This document shows, piece by piece, positions 26,901 through 34,855 of a stretch of 64,000 nucleotides of DNA. Below the pieces are notes generated by a model. It made no database searches. It was not told the origin of the DNA and was given only the letters and a program-made list of their open reading frames with translations. The stretch is from Rhodobium gokarnense (lineage in GTDB: Bacteria > Pseudomonadota > Alphaproteobacteria > Rhizobiales > Rhodobiaceae). A program made the translations under genes and the position numbers. The DNA lies in assembly GCF_025961475.1 (NCBI RefSeq), contig NZ_JAOQNS010000010.1:62001-126000 (forward strand). Direction: 5' to 3'. The stretch's first letter is position 1; each line of letters starts with the position of its first letter.

Positions 26901-29900
26901 GTTCGATACCTTCATCGCCGCCATTGCCTGCAAGTTCGATCCGGATTCCGACTTCGAGGATCGGCCCGGTCCTGAGCAGCGCATCTTGTTCACCGTTGCC
27001 GCGCACCGGGGTCTCGGCAAAGGCACCTTCATGAGCGCCTTCACGACGCACCTCGGCCTTTCCTGCTACGCCAAGGCCATCTGGGATCCGAAAGACAACA
27101 AAAAACGGCGACCTCTCGCGGTCTGCTATTCGACCGCAATTTTCGTCAATATCAGCTTTTCGCCCGAAATCGGTTCGGTCTACGACATGCTGAACGAAGC
27201 GCTGACTGGCGAAGTGGCCAAGCTTGAGGTCTTGGTGGACCGCGGGTCGCCGGTGCGCCGGGCAAAGCATCTGAAGAAAGCGGTAGAAGGGGTCTCACGT
27301 CTCGCCGGGTTGGAGCGCATGATCATGGCGTTCCGTGATGTATCCGAGGCTTACTGGGAGAAAACGGGCCAGCGGGTCCGGCTGTTGATCAATATCAGCG
27401 CCGCGGAGCTTCTGTTCGATTCCAACGGGCAGACGAAGAATGGCGAGATCGAGGCGTTCTTGCGCCTCTTGATGGGAACGGCCACCCGTGATGTGCCCAT
27501 GGACGTGGTGTTTGTCGGCTCCGAGAGCGGGTTAGGGTTTCACTGGTCCGCGAAAAAAGCGGACGGAGAGAAAATTGCTGTTCGTCGGCGGCTGGACCGC
27601 GACAACCTCCCAATGCGGGCCATTGAGCAGGTCGAGCGGCGCCTGTCTCTCGGGCGGATCAAGGTGGACGAGGATACGATCACCCCCGCATCAGCCGGTG
27701 GGGGCGGCGATGGGAAAATTGTCGACGACAAGGCTCCAATCCAGCTCCACCACATTCATTTTGCACGCCCGGTCAGCCCCATCTCTTTTCTGATCGACAA
27801 CTTTCCTGTGCTCGCCGCCGCGCTCTATCTCGTCAATCCGCCCGAGGCGAAGGGTGGCAGCGACATCATCGACGCGGCCGCCAGGATGTTTCGCAAGGAG
27901 GTCGAAGAGGGCCGAAAATCCTACCAGGCTTATTCGGAATCGCTCTGGTCATCGAAGACGGTGCCGGGGAAAGGCGAGCTGGTGAGCGAGCGCACTTTCG
28001 TTTGGGATAGAATATCCGGCGCATCGGGACCGCCGGGGACCGCGTGGTGGCTCCGCGAGCACGCCGAACGGTGGAGGAGCGGCCTCGCGGACGAAGGCCT
28101 GAAGGATATCCTGCTGGCGCGTCTGAAAGATCCGAAACTGCCGCACGAGAAAGAGTGGCGCGCACTTCGCCAACGGATCGGCAGCAGCCGGTATTCGATG
28201 ACGATCCTGCTGGCGATTTCCGAACACCTGGTCATTCAGGCGATCGATCCGTTCGAGGGCGGCCGGGAGGCGGAACGCTTTATCCGCGGCACCCTCGACA
28301 AGATCCGGAACGTCGGTCAGGACCGGCGCGACGATATGGTTGTCGAGGCCGTCCTGGACGGATACCGGAGCCTGCACCGCATCGGCGATCCTGAACTCGA
28401 CTGCAATCTCCATTTGATGATCCTGCGTCACCTCGGCGTCATCGGCAGTCCGACCGGGTCGGCGGTGCTGGTCCGGCTGCCGGAGTTCCGCGACTATTTC
28501 GAGCGTCTCGGGGTCGAACTGGAGGTCAGCCGCCGGCGGTTCGTCGTACGCGCGCTGACGGCCCTTGCACACCGTGGGCTCGTCTTTCGGCTCGATCCGC
28601 ATCCCTCCCTGGTCCGCAGGTCCCAGCAGCAGGGCAACGATCATGAACAGCCCTGGCCCGCGGCGAAGGAGTATCGCTACGCGTTGCACAGGATCGTGCA
28701 GCGTTTCGCGGTTTCGAAACTGGCCCCCGGCAACGCCGACCCCGTGGAGATCAATGGCTTCGCCCCGACGCTCTATGCGTCGATGCCCTCGGCCGGTCCG
28801 CGTCTGTCGTCCGACTCGTACCGCTTTCTGCGCTCGCTGATGGTGGGACTGAGCCAGTATCCCGACGTGCCCAATGCCAACCAGAGTATCGAGCCCTGGC
28901 TGTTTACGACGCGTGACGTCACGGTTCGCATTCAGGCGTTGCGTGCTGCGCTGTCTCTCGCCCGCTCCAATTTCTCGGTCGCGGTCGTCTCGCGACTGGC
29001 CGAGCGCAAGTGGCCGGAAAAAGGGGGGCAGAAGCGCGGACATCTCGAAACGTATCGGGTCCGTCTGCGCTGGCTCATCCGGCTGGCATGGGAAGTTTAC
29101 GAAAAAGATGATTCAGAAGAGAAAGGTCACGCCAAGACAAAGCCGTTCCCGCTGCGGGCGCTCTACCGGGATGAAATCGTCTGGCTGTACAACGAGCTTG
29201 GCGTGGTCTCGTTGGCCCAGGGAGCCTTGACGGACGCCTTGGGTTTTTTGCGCCAGGCGGCAGAATTCAACGAGGAGATCGAGGGCAGGTCCTATAATGG
29301 GCCGATCTTCCATCACATCGATCTGAACCATGCCATCGTGCAGTTCGAGCGCGGCCAACTGACGTCGAGCCGGACGCGGCTCAATCGTGTCATGAGCGGC
29401 ACGAAACGGCGCGATTGCGTGATCTACTACGTCGCCAAGGGATATCAGTGCCTGCTTGACCATGTCACGGGGCGGTTCGAGAACCTCGACGATCAGTTTG
29501 AAGGGGTGATCAACGCGCTTCAGCAAAGGCAGGCGACCCGGGCCGCTGCAATATTCCTCATCCATCGTGGACGATTGCTGGCCGGACGCAACCCGAAGAA
29601 GTCGATTCGGCTGATCCGGCAGGCCAGCGAGCTGGCGGAGACGGGAGGCCATGAAGACGTGCGCCAGCAATGCAACCTCGCGCGCGTCAAGTTCGGACTG
29701 GTCAATCCCGACAAGGTCTCCGGCCTGCAGCAGGAACAGTTGGATATTTTGCAGGAAGTCGAGGACTACAGCCGCTCCATGTCGATCTGGAGCCTGCAAT
29801 GCGACGCCCAGATGCTGCGGGCGAGTGTGCTTCTGCGGCAGGGGGAGACGACGACCGCCGGCCGTTTGCTGTCAAGATCAATGGCCGTCGCGCGGAGGCA

Positions 29901-30078
29901 TTCCATGGGTCTGCGGTTGAACCGTGCGTTGACCCTTTATGCCGAAACCCTCTTGCTTCGCGGAGATCGAAAGGGGGCGAAGATGCTCGCTCAATCATCG
30001 CTGGAGATGGCGAAATCGACGGGCGACAACATCGAGACCACGCGCGCGCAGAGTGTCCTGTCCAGGCTCGCAATTTGA
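23983..30078 (+). CDS. 2031-residue SIR2-like / STAND-like / helical-repeat protein, candidate anti-phage effector
   Basis: The largest gene in the window. Residues 58-70 (TAFAGSGLSVAYG) match the first nucleotide-binding loop of SIR2-like NADases. The rest of that domain appears only much later: TTNYDFEIERFF from 485 (N487), VYHLHGR at 562-568 (H566, the expected catalytic His) and LGLGMGETDLLRPL at 612-625. Roughly 400 residues lie between the first two blocks. Residues 1006-1016 (AAHRGLGKGTF) are a degenerate P-loop, with RLLINISAAELLFD (1133-1146) as the possible Walker B strand. From about 1725 the chain is helical and TPR-like (WLYNELGVVSLAQGALTDAL). NADase-STAND-repeat order is that of Avs/NLR-like defence proteins. 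There is no signal peptide. Lines in its 5' part are clearly less GC-rich than neighbouring operons. It is alone in its transcript. Confidence 0.8.
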   Translation: MASGDSDENNEAFFAAVREQLRYWPYTIHQIDDTLDIGLIEGRGKQLLFRAINARNLTAFAGSGLSVAYGRLGWREWQDEQLRVARRNARAFLDVVEKAQERNLILTNLVRPAIDWGTAEPWANDRERRALWDDIHDDKFKDFGQKRRHNAWSWLRSRGRALAHARHQVSRLNGTFSLVGEEEGTFPGGEDLPVKFEIAQQLHNELRRHLELFLPRRDEPCDENPANVEKWLKNAWSGALQDEKKSAPIETLDELKKIVNSRSGILDREPYENCFREFAKAMLRPEARLAFETLAKVLLVDECPHAMLLLRKGLLCGRDLDEVDDGSQESKQIREVVNDLERRLDVFGTENLKRDLDGIRERPERYRVLTPFRFDRFDAIRAKAVEKMDSPETWRDLDAVLSKCLPRYDPQRDETYLTPSSRFLVPVYLALCPRPDKAIDAEDTNSKYFLRPEAGDFKNRRSILHQRLDPLATTFQSLGIRRYVTTNYDFEIERFFQDHGYRNFPPREATPDGGASGWDGTNPDMFRRDGIGGELRDQTFTRSRAAGLTRFALENGRQDAGVYHLHGRATQKDSLVITERDYMNLYLAQDEHRDTVDEGISMVFSGAPLLFLGLGMGETDLLRPLRQFISNRDRTVGYTSIAFLPADGSIGARTKFASALYLRYGVHTIFYGSGRIGLPSRPEGEGEGATSDAPERGLDWLNRMLALTRALKKMAEKWLEHVRDGDRSKNTLTSAEDVAKHLCDALGPLGSDLASTPNEANDKIALHFLLGVDGTTSCKDLAQGLLVSGPDRRGKRGDVRLRTCRFSPTRPKADRAKSRHTDEDSLVDGEPYVGRYTSILNELLRMALKTPATFSDRADGDLIRDLSARIIALQGLSSAFITGSLNAGLEGLAREQRAWWKRWQDPPKHRIALFQAMPGFRREGPKRFVRHRVDSVITDLARAEKTFCSGPLLAEKPGEPAQLQACNRTGVRAFDTFIAAIACKFDPDSDFEDRPGPEQRILFTVAAHRGLGKGTFMSAFTTHLGLSCYAKAIWDPKDNKKRRPLAVCYSTAIFVNISFSPEIGSVYDMLNEALTGEVAKLEVLVDRGSPVRRAKHLKKAVEGVSRLAGLERMIMAFRDVSEAYWEKTGQRVRLLINISAAELLFDSNGQTKNGEIEAFLRLLMGTATRDVPMDVVFVGSESGLGFHWSAKKADGEKIAVRRRLDRDNLPMRAIEQVERRLSLGRIKVDEDTITPASAGGGGDGKIVDDKAPIQLHHIHFARPVSPISFLIDNFPVLAAALYLVNPPEAKGGSDIIDAAARMFRKEVEEGRKSYQAYSESLWSSKTVPGKGELVSERTFVWDRISGASGPPGTAWWLREHAERWRSGLADEGLKDILLARLKDPKLPHEKEWRALRQRIGSSRYSMTILLAISEHLVIQAIDPFEGGREAERFIRGTLDKIRNVGQDRRDDMVVEAVLDGYRSLHRIGDPELDCNLHLMILRHLGVIGSPTGSAVLVRLPEFRDYFERLGVELEVSRRRFVVRALTALAHRGLVFRLDPHPSLVRRSQQQGNDHEQPWPAAKEYRYALHRIVQRFAVSKLAPGNADPVEINGFAPTLYASMPSAGPRLSSDSYRFLRSLMVGLSQYPDVPNANQSIEPWLFTTRDVTVRIQALRAALSLARSNFSVAVVSRLAERKWPEKGGQKRGHLETYRVRLRWLIRLAWEVYEKDDSEEKGHAKTKPFPLRALYRDEIVWLYNELGVVSLAQGALTDALGFLRQAAEFNEEIEGRSYNGPIFHHIDLNHAIVQFERGQLTSSRTRLNRVMSGTKRRDCVIYYVAKGYQCLLDHVTGRFENLDDQFEGVINALQQRQATRAAAIFLIHRGRLLAGRNPKKSIRLIRQASELAETGGHEDVRQQCNLARVKFGLVNPDKVSGLQQEQLDILQEVEDYSRSMSIWSLQCDAQMLRASVLLRQGETTTAGRLLSRSMAVARRHSMGLRLNRALTLYAETLLLRGDRKGAKMLAQSSLEMAKSTGDNIETTRAQSVLSRLAI

Positions 30079-30086
30079 CACGCTTT

Positions 30087-30118
30087 AGGCGCTTACATTG
30101 GAGACATCCAACGCGCCT
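30087..30118 (+). terminator. Compound hairpin after the giant gene
   Basis: AGGCGC (30087-30092) pairs with GCGCCT (30113-30118), and inside it TTGGA-GACA-TCCAA forms a second perfect stem. It starts nine bases after the stop of the giant gene. A T-run occurs only about 13 bases further on, so intrinsic termination is possible but not textbook. It separates this transcript from the converging GntR gene. Confidence 0.4.
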
Positions 30119-30156
30119 GAGCACCCACGTTTTTCCCGTCACGATCCGGCCGGGTG

Positions 30157-30942
30157 TTAAGACTTTGAGGCCGGACGCTCGCGCATGACGGCGCGCTCCA
30201 GCATGTATTTTTCGGCCTCGATCATGTGCTCGCGCATGATCGTCCGGGCGCGCTCGGCGTCGCGTGCCCTGATCGCGCGCATCAGGAGGACCTGGTAGCT
30301 GAGGCCGGTCTCGCGCAGCTCCGGGTGGGGCTCGCGGTAGATCTCGCGGCAGACGGTCATGTCGCGCAACAGGCTGAGCAGGAAGACGGCGATGAAGCCG
30401 AGCAGCCGGTTGGGGCTGCTGCGGGCAAGTTCGGCGTGGAAGTCGAGCTCGGCCATGCGCTGGCGGTATTCCTCTTCACCGGATGACGGCTCGGCCTCGT
30501 AGAGCCGGATCGTCGCCTCAAGGGCCGCAAAAGCCTCCGGCGACAGGGAGCCGTCGGCCGCGGAGGCGGCAAGCTCCGGCTCCAGCAGCTTTCGGATCGC
30601 ATAGATATCGGCGATCGAGGGCGGGGAGAACAGGAACAGATTGTCGAGCATCCGGAGCGCGTTTTCCGGCACGATGGCCGCCACGAAGGCGCCGCCGCCG
30701 GGGCCGGTCTTGGTCGCGATCAGGCCCTCGAATTCCAGCACCTTCAACGCCTCGCGCAAGGTGCCGCGGGAGACCTTCAGCGCCTCGGTATCGAGCCAGT
30801 CGGCCGGAATGCGGTCGCCGGGGACAAGGCCGGACTGCATGATCCGGTCGCGGATCGCCTCGGCGACGATGTCCGGCCGTTTGCGCCTCCTGGCGCCCTG
30901 CGGCGGCACCACCGGGGCCGGGCTGTCGGTCGTATCGCTCAT
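30157..30942 (-). CDS. GntR/FadR-type transcriptional regulator
   Basis: A 261-residue regulator. The winged helix spans about residues 22-90, with DIVAEAIRDRIMQSGLVPGD, then SRGTLREALKVLEFEGLI and the wing TKTGPGGGAFVA. The remainder is an FCD-type helical effector domain, including ELDFHAELARSSPN, whose Asp/His residues commonly bind a metal and an organic acid. It is the last gene of the leftward dipeptide-ABC operon, six bases after the ATPase gene, so it is probably autoregulated. The strong palindrome at 36469-36500, between the binding-protein gene and the divergent carbamoylase, is the likely operator. Effector unknown. Confidence 0.87.
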   Translation of the reverse strand: MSDTTDSPAPVVPPQGARRRKRPDIVAEAIRDRIMQSGLVPGDRIPADWLDTEALKVSRGTLREALKVLEFEGLIATKTGPGGGAFVAAIVPENALRMLDNLFLFSPPSIADIYAIRKLLEPELAASAADGSLSPEAFAALEATIRLYEAEPSSGEEEYRQRMAELDFHAELARSSPNRLLGFIAVFLLSLLRDMTVCREIYREPHPELRETGLSYQVLLMRAIRARDAERARTIMREHMIEAEKYMLERAVMRERPASKS

Positions 30943-30948
30943 TCCTGC

Positions 30949-31932
30949 CTATCGTGCCTCGTGCGGATGGAAACAGGCTGCCCGGTGGTCGGCATCGCCG
31001 GGCATTGCCTCAAGCGGCGGGATCTTAGCGGTGCAGACGTCAGTGCCGCGCGGACAGCGGGCATGAAAGGCGCAGCCGGGCGGCGGATTGTAGGGGTCGG
31101 GAAGCTCGGTATTGGCATCTTCGGAAATCAGCGCGCGGCGGCCAGGCGCCGGCGCGGATTGCAGCAGAAGATGTGTATAGGGATGGCGGGGCGCGCGGAA
31201 GACCGAACGGCCGGGCCCGATCTCCACGAGCCGGCCGAAATACATCACCGCGACCCGGTCGCTGACGCTTTCGACCACCGACAGGTCGTGGCTGATGAAG
31301 ATGTAGGTGAGGCCGAAGCGGTCCTTCAGATCGTCGAGGATGTTGAGCACCTGCGCCTGCACCGAGACGTCGAGGGCAGAGACCGGCTCGTCGAGGACGA
31401 TGAGCCTGGGGTCGGCGGCGAGCGCGCGGGCAATGCCGATGCGCTGGGCCTGGCCGCCGGAGAACTCGTGCGGATAGCGGTCGAGGAATTCCGGGGCGAG
31501 ATTGACGGCGTCCATCAGCTCGCCAAGGCGCCGTTCCCGCGCCGCCTTGTCGAGGCCGAGAAGGTGGATGAGGGGGGCTTCGAGGATTGTGCGGATCGTC
31601 TTTCGCGGATTGAGCGAGGCGACCGGGTCCTGGAAGACGTATTGCACCTCGCGCGACAGGCGCCTCAGGTCGCGGCCGGCCTCGGCGACGAGATCGCGGC
31701 CGTCGAAGACGATGCGTCCGCCGGTCGGCGCATCGAGGCCGACGATCATGCGGGCGAGCGTGGACTTGCCGCAGCCGGATTCGCCAACGACGCCGAGGGT
31801 TTCTCCCTTCCTGACGCGGAAGCTGACGTCCTGGACGGCATGGACGGCGGGTTTTTTCGCCCCGAACAGCGTGCGGCCGCCGCCGAAGACGCGCCCGGCG
31901 TTCTCGATCTGAAGGAGCGTGGCATCAGCCAT
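30949..31932 (-). CDS. Dipeptide-type ABC transporter ATPase (DppF/OppF-like)
   Basis: A 327-residue ATPase of the oligopeptide/nickel subfamily. It shows Walker A GESGCGKSTLAR, Q-loop VQYVFQDPVASLNPRKT, signature EFSGGQAQRIGIARAL, Walker B LIVLDEPVSALDVSVQAQ, and the C-terminal oligopeptide/dipeptide motif LPDPYNPPPGCAFHARCPRG with cysteines that in relatives may bind an Fe-S cluster or metal. Its start overlaps the stop of the permease-ATPase fusion by eight bases. With the ATPase half of that fusion it makes the expected DppD/DppF heterodimer. Confidence 0.9.
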   Translation of the reverse strand: MADATLLQIENAGRVFGGGRTLFGAKKPAVHAVQDVSFRVRKGETLGVVGESGCGKSTLARMIVGLDAPTGGRIVFDGRDLVAEAGRDLRRLSREVQYVFQDPVASLNPRKTIRTILEAPLIHLLGLDKAARERRLGELMDAVNLAPEFLDRYPHEFSGGQAQRIGIARALAADPRLIVLDEPVSALDVSVQAQVLNILDDLKDRFGLTYIFISHDLSVVESVSDRVAVMYFGRLVEIGPGRSVFRAPRHPYTHLLLQSAPAPGRRALISEDANTELPDPYNPPPGCAFHARCPRGTDVCTAKIPPLEAMPGDADHRAACFHPHEAR

Positions 31933-33853
31933 CGGCGGCCTCCCCGGTCAAGGGGTGGAGGCAGCGGACGGTACGGTTTTCGCCAAGCTCGGCGAGCGGG
32001 ATCGGCGCGGCGCGGCAATCGTCTCTTGCCCGTGGGCAGCGCGGCGCGAAGGCGCAGCCTTCCGGCAGGGCGTTGACGACGGGCGGGCGGCCCTCGATGG
32101 CATCGAGCCGCCGTTCCGGCTGGCCGAGGACGGGCACGCAGTCGATCAGCTTGGCGGTGTAGGGATGGGCGGGGGCCTTGAGGACCTCGCCGGTCGTTCC
32201 GGTCTCCACGAACTTGCCGGCATACATCACCGCGACACGATCGCAGATCGCCGAGACGACGCCGAAATCGTGGGTGATGAAGAGGATGCCGGCGTTCTTT
32301 TCGCGGCGCAGGGCGTCCAGCAGCGCCAGGACCTGGGCCTGCACCGTGACGTCCAATGCGGTGGTCGGCTCGTCGGCGATGATGATCTTGGTGTCGTTGG
32401 CGAGCGCCATGGCAATGCAGACGCGCTGGCGCATGCCGCCGGAAAGCTCGTGCGGATAGGACTTCAGGCGCTCGGCCGGGTTCGGGATACGCACCAGCTT
32501 AAGAAGTTCGGCGGCCTTCTCGCGCGCTTGCGCCTTCGTCAGCGGCTGGTGGGCCTGGATCGCCTCGACGAGTTGGGCGCCGACGGTGAAGAGCGGGTGC
32601 AGCGTCGACAGCGGATCCTGGAAGACGTGGGAGACGGCCGAGCCGCGAAGCTGGCGGATGCGCTCGTCCGTTGCCGTGAAAAGGTTCTCGCCGTCGAGCA
32701 GGGCCACGCCGCCGGCGATGCGGCCGGGCGGCGTCGGCACCAGCCCCATGATCGACATCGCCGAGATCGACTTGCCGGAGCCCGACTCGCCGACGATGCC
32801 GAGGCACTCGCCGCGGCCGACATGCAGATCGACGCCGCCGACCGCCTTGAACACCTCGCCGCCGAAGCGGAATTCTGTCCTGAGGTCGCGCACGTCGAGG
32901 ATGGCATCGGGGACGGGGGCGACGTCGTCCGGCGTATTCCCGCCGGCGACCGCGGTGCGGGCCACCGGCCGGGTCAGGGCGCCGGATTTCAGGCGCGGGT
33001 CGAGGACGTCGCGGACGCCGTCGCCAAGGAGGTTGATGCTCATGACGAGCGCGAAGATCATCAGGCCCGGAATGATCGAGACATGGGGTGCGGTGAAGAG
33101 GATCTTGCGGCCGTCGCCGAGCATGGAGCCGAGATCGGCCTGGGGCGGCTGGGCGCCGAGGCCGAGGAAGGAGAGGCCGGCCGTCTCCAGGATCATCCAG
33201 CCGATGGTGGTCGACATGGTGATGATGATCACCGGCAGGACGTTCGGCAGCACTTCGAGAAAAAGGACCTGGGCGTTCGACTTGCCGGAAAGCCGGGCGG
33301 CGTCGACGAATTCCCGGCGCGACAGGCCGAGGGCGATGCCGCGGATGTTGCGGGCAAAGAACGGGATGTTGACGACGGCGATCGCATAGAGGGCGTTGAG
33401 GAGGCCGGGGCCGAGCACCGCGACGATGGCGAGCGCCAAGAGGATGTAGGGAAAGGCCATGACCATGTCGATGCCGCGCATGAGAAACGTGTCGATGCGC
33501 CCTCCGGCATAGCCGGCGACAAGGCCGATGAGCGAGCCGAAAAAGGCCGCGATCAGCGTTGCGGAAATGCCGACGAGGAGGCTGACCCGCGTGCCCCAGA
33601 CGAGGCGCGAGAGGATATCGCGGCCGAGGGCGTCGGTGCCGAGGAGATGGCCGTCGATGAACGGCCTCAGCAGTCGGTCGACGGGGGCCGTGACGTCCGG
33701 ATCGGGCAGCGGGAGGAGGGGAGCGGCGAGTGCGACAAGGACGATGAGGGCAAAGATGACGAAGCCCGCTGTCGCCAGCGTGTTGTTGAGGAGGAGCCGG
33801 AGTGCGTCCGGCCGTGCGGAGGGTCTCTTTGCCGGGGCGCTCGCGTCGGTCAT
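31925..33853 (-). CDS. Fused dipeptide-type ABC permease and ATPase (DppC-DppD)
   Basis: One 642-residue frame. Residues 1 to about 290 are a DppC permease: N-terminal segment LLLNNTLATAGFVIFALIV, HLLGTDALGRDILSRLVWG and the EAA-type loop AARLSGKSNAQVLFLEVLPN. Then a linker, and from about 320 a complete DppD ATPase: Walker A GESGSGKSISAM, signature LSGGMRQRVCIAMAL, Walker B IIIADEPTTALDVTVQAQ and the CAFAPRCPRARDDC tail. No stop or frameshift separates the two parts. Such fusions are known in rhizobial-type genomes and lock one ATPase to one permease. The ATG at 33853 shares its A with the TGA of dppB. Confidence 0.9.
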   Translation of the reverse strand: MTDASAPAKRPSARPDALRLLLNNTLATAGFVIFALIVLVALAAPLLPLPDPDVTAPVDRLLRPFIDGHLLGTDALGRDILSRLVWGTRVSLLVGISATLIAAFFGSLIGLVAGYAGGRIDTFLMRGIDMVMAFPYILLALAIVAVLGPGLLNALYAIAVVNIPFFARNIRGIALGLSRREFVDAARLSGKSNAQVLFLEVLPNVLPVIIITMSTTIGWMILETAGLSFLGLGAQPPQADLGSMLGDGRKILFTAPHVSIIPGLMIFALVMSINLLGDGVRDVLDPRLKSGALTRPVARTAVAGGNTPDDVAPVPDAILDVRDLRTEFRFGGEVFKAVGGVDLHVGRGECLGIVGESGSGKSISAMSIMGLVPTPPGRIAGGVALLDGENLFTATDERIRQLRGSAVSHVFQDPLSTLHPLFTVGAQLVEAIQAHQPLTKAQAREKAAELLKLVRIPNPAERLKSYPHELSGGMRQRVCIAMALANDTKIIIADEPTTALDVTVQAQVLALLDALRREKNAGILFITHDFGVVSAICDRVAVMYAGKFVETGTTGEVLKAPAHPYTAKLIDCVPVLGQPERRLDAIEGRPPVVNALPEGCAFAPRCPRARDDCRAAPIPLAELGENRTVRCLHPLTGEAADG

Positions 33854-34797
33854 CAGCGCAGCCTCGGGTCGAGCAGGGTCTGGACGACGTCGGCGGCAAG
33901 GTTGAAGAGCACATAGGCGGCCGCGACGACCAGCACGCCGCCCTGGACCAGCAACAGGTCGCGGGTGGAGATCGCCTTCACCAGCATGGAGCCGATGCCC
34001 GGCCACTGGAACACGGTCTCGATATAGACCGCGCCGCCGAGGACGAAGCCGGCCTGGATGCCGATTACCGGAATGACGGTGACGAGGGCGGCCTTGAAGG
34101 CGTGCCGGTAGATGACGGCGTTTTCCGTGACGCCCTTGGCGCGGGCCGTGCGGACGAAGTCCTGGCGCAGCACCTCCAGCATCGCCGTTCGGGTCAGGCG
34201 GGCGATGACGCCGGTGGCGACGACCGCGAGCGTCACGGCCGGAAGGGCGAGGTGGTAGAGGAGGTCGGGCAGGTCGCCGCCGCCATAGATCGCGAACATG
34301 CCGGACGCCGGGAACCATCGAAGGTTGACGGCAAAGACGAGGATCAAGAGAAGGCCGAGCCAGAAGGACGGCACCGAGATGCCGATGAGGACGACGAAGG
34401 TGATGAGCTTGTCGGCCCAGGAGAACTGACGCACGGCGGAGATGACCCCGGCGATGAGGCCGAAGACGGAGCACAGCAGCAGCGAGGTGCCGGCAAGGAC
34501 GAGGGTGGCGGAGAACCGCTCCATGACCTCGTCGATCACCGGCCGGTTCAGCGTGTAGGAGCGGCCGAAGTCGCCGGCAAGCATATTGCCGAGCCAGATG
34601 ACATATTGCTCGACGAGGGTCTTGTCCAAGCCGAGCTGGCGGTTGAGGCGTGCCACGTTCTCCGGCGTCGCGTAGGAGCCGAGGATGGCGGTCGCCGGAT
34701 CGCCGGGGATCATCGCCATGATCAGAAAGACGATCACCGTCAGCCCGAAAAGCACCGGGATCGCCGCCAGAAGCCGTTTCGCGATATAGGCCGACAC
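33853..34797 (-). CDS. Dipeptide-type ABC permease (DppB-like)
   Basis: A 314-residue inner-membrane permease. The opening YIAKRLLAAIPVLFGLTVIVF is the classic DppB/OppB first membrane helix, followed by the periplasmic segment with MIPGDPATAILG and four or five further helices. The ATPase-docking loop is VLRQDFVRTARAKGVTENAVI, the standard position and form for this family. The C-terminal AADVVQTLLDPRLR is also conserved. Translation is coupled to the permease-ATPase fusion through a TGATG junction. It pairs with the permease half of that fusion. Confidence 0.92.
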   Translation of the reverse strand: MSAYIAKRLLAAIPVLFGLTVIVFLIMAMIPGDPATAILGSYATPENVARLNRQLGLDKTLVEQYVIWLGNMLAGDFGRSYTLNRPVIDEVMERFSATLVLAGTSLLLCSVFGLIAGVISAVRQFSWADKLITFVVLIGISVPSFWLGLLLILVFAVNLRWFPASGMFAIYGGGDLPDLLYHLALPAVTLAVVATGVIARLTRTAMLEVLRQDFVRTARAKGVTENAVIYRHAFKAALVTVIPVIGIQAGFVLGGAVYIETVFQWPGIGSMLVKAISTRDLLLVQGGVLVVAAAYVLFNLAADVVQTLLDPRLR

Positions 34798-34823
34798 GGG
34801 TGCTGCTCCCCTGGACGCAAGAA

Positions 34824-34847
34824 GGCCGCCGGCCGGAGACGGCGGCC
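34824..34847 (-). terminator. Hairpin between binding-protein and permease genes
   Basis: GGCCGCC (34824-34830) and GGCGGCC (34841-34847) pair across a ten-base loop, just after the binding-protein stop at 34856 on the minus strand. A short TTCTT follows on the transcript. It is the usual place for a partial terminator that leaves the binding protein in excess over the membrane components. Confidence 0.45.
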
Positions 34848-34855
34848 CTCAAATG

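Noticed and set aside
21561-30156. Prophage or integrative element carrying the SIR2/AAA pair
   Set aside because: No integrase, transposase, tRNA or flanking direct repeat was seen at either boundary, so no element limits can be drawn from this window.
31919-33916. Long plus-strand frame opposite the permease-ATPase fusion
   Set aside because: Composition-driven antisense frame, rich in Asp, Gly and Arg repeats, with no recognisable domain; the minus-strand ABC genes explain the region.
33854-34852. N-terminal extension of the permease-ATPase fusion through the DppB gene
   Set aside because: The extended part is an out-of-frame shadow of DppB; the TGATG junction at 33853 gives a proper coupled start.
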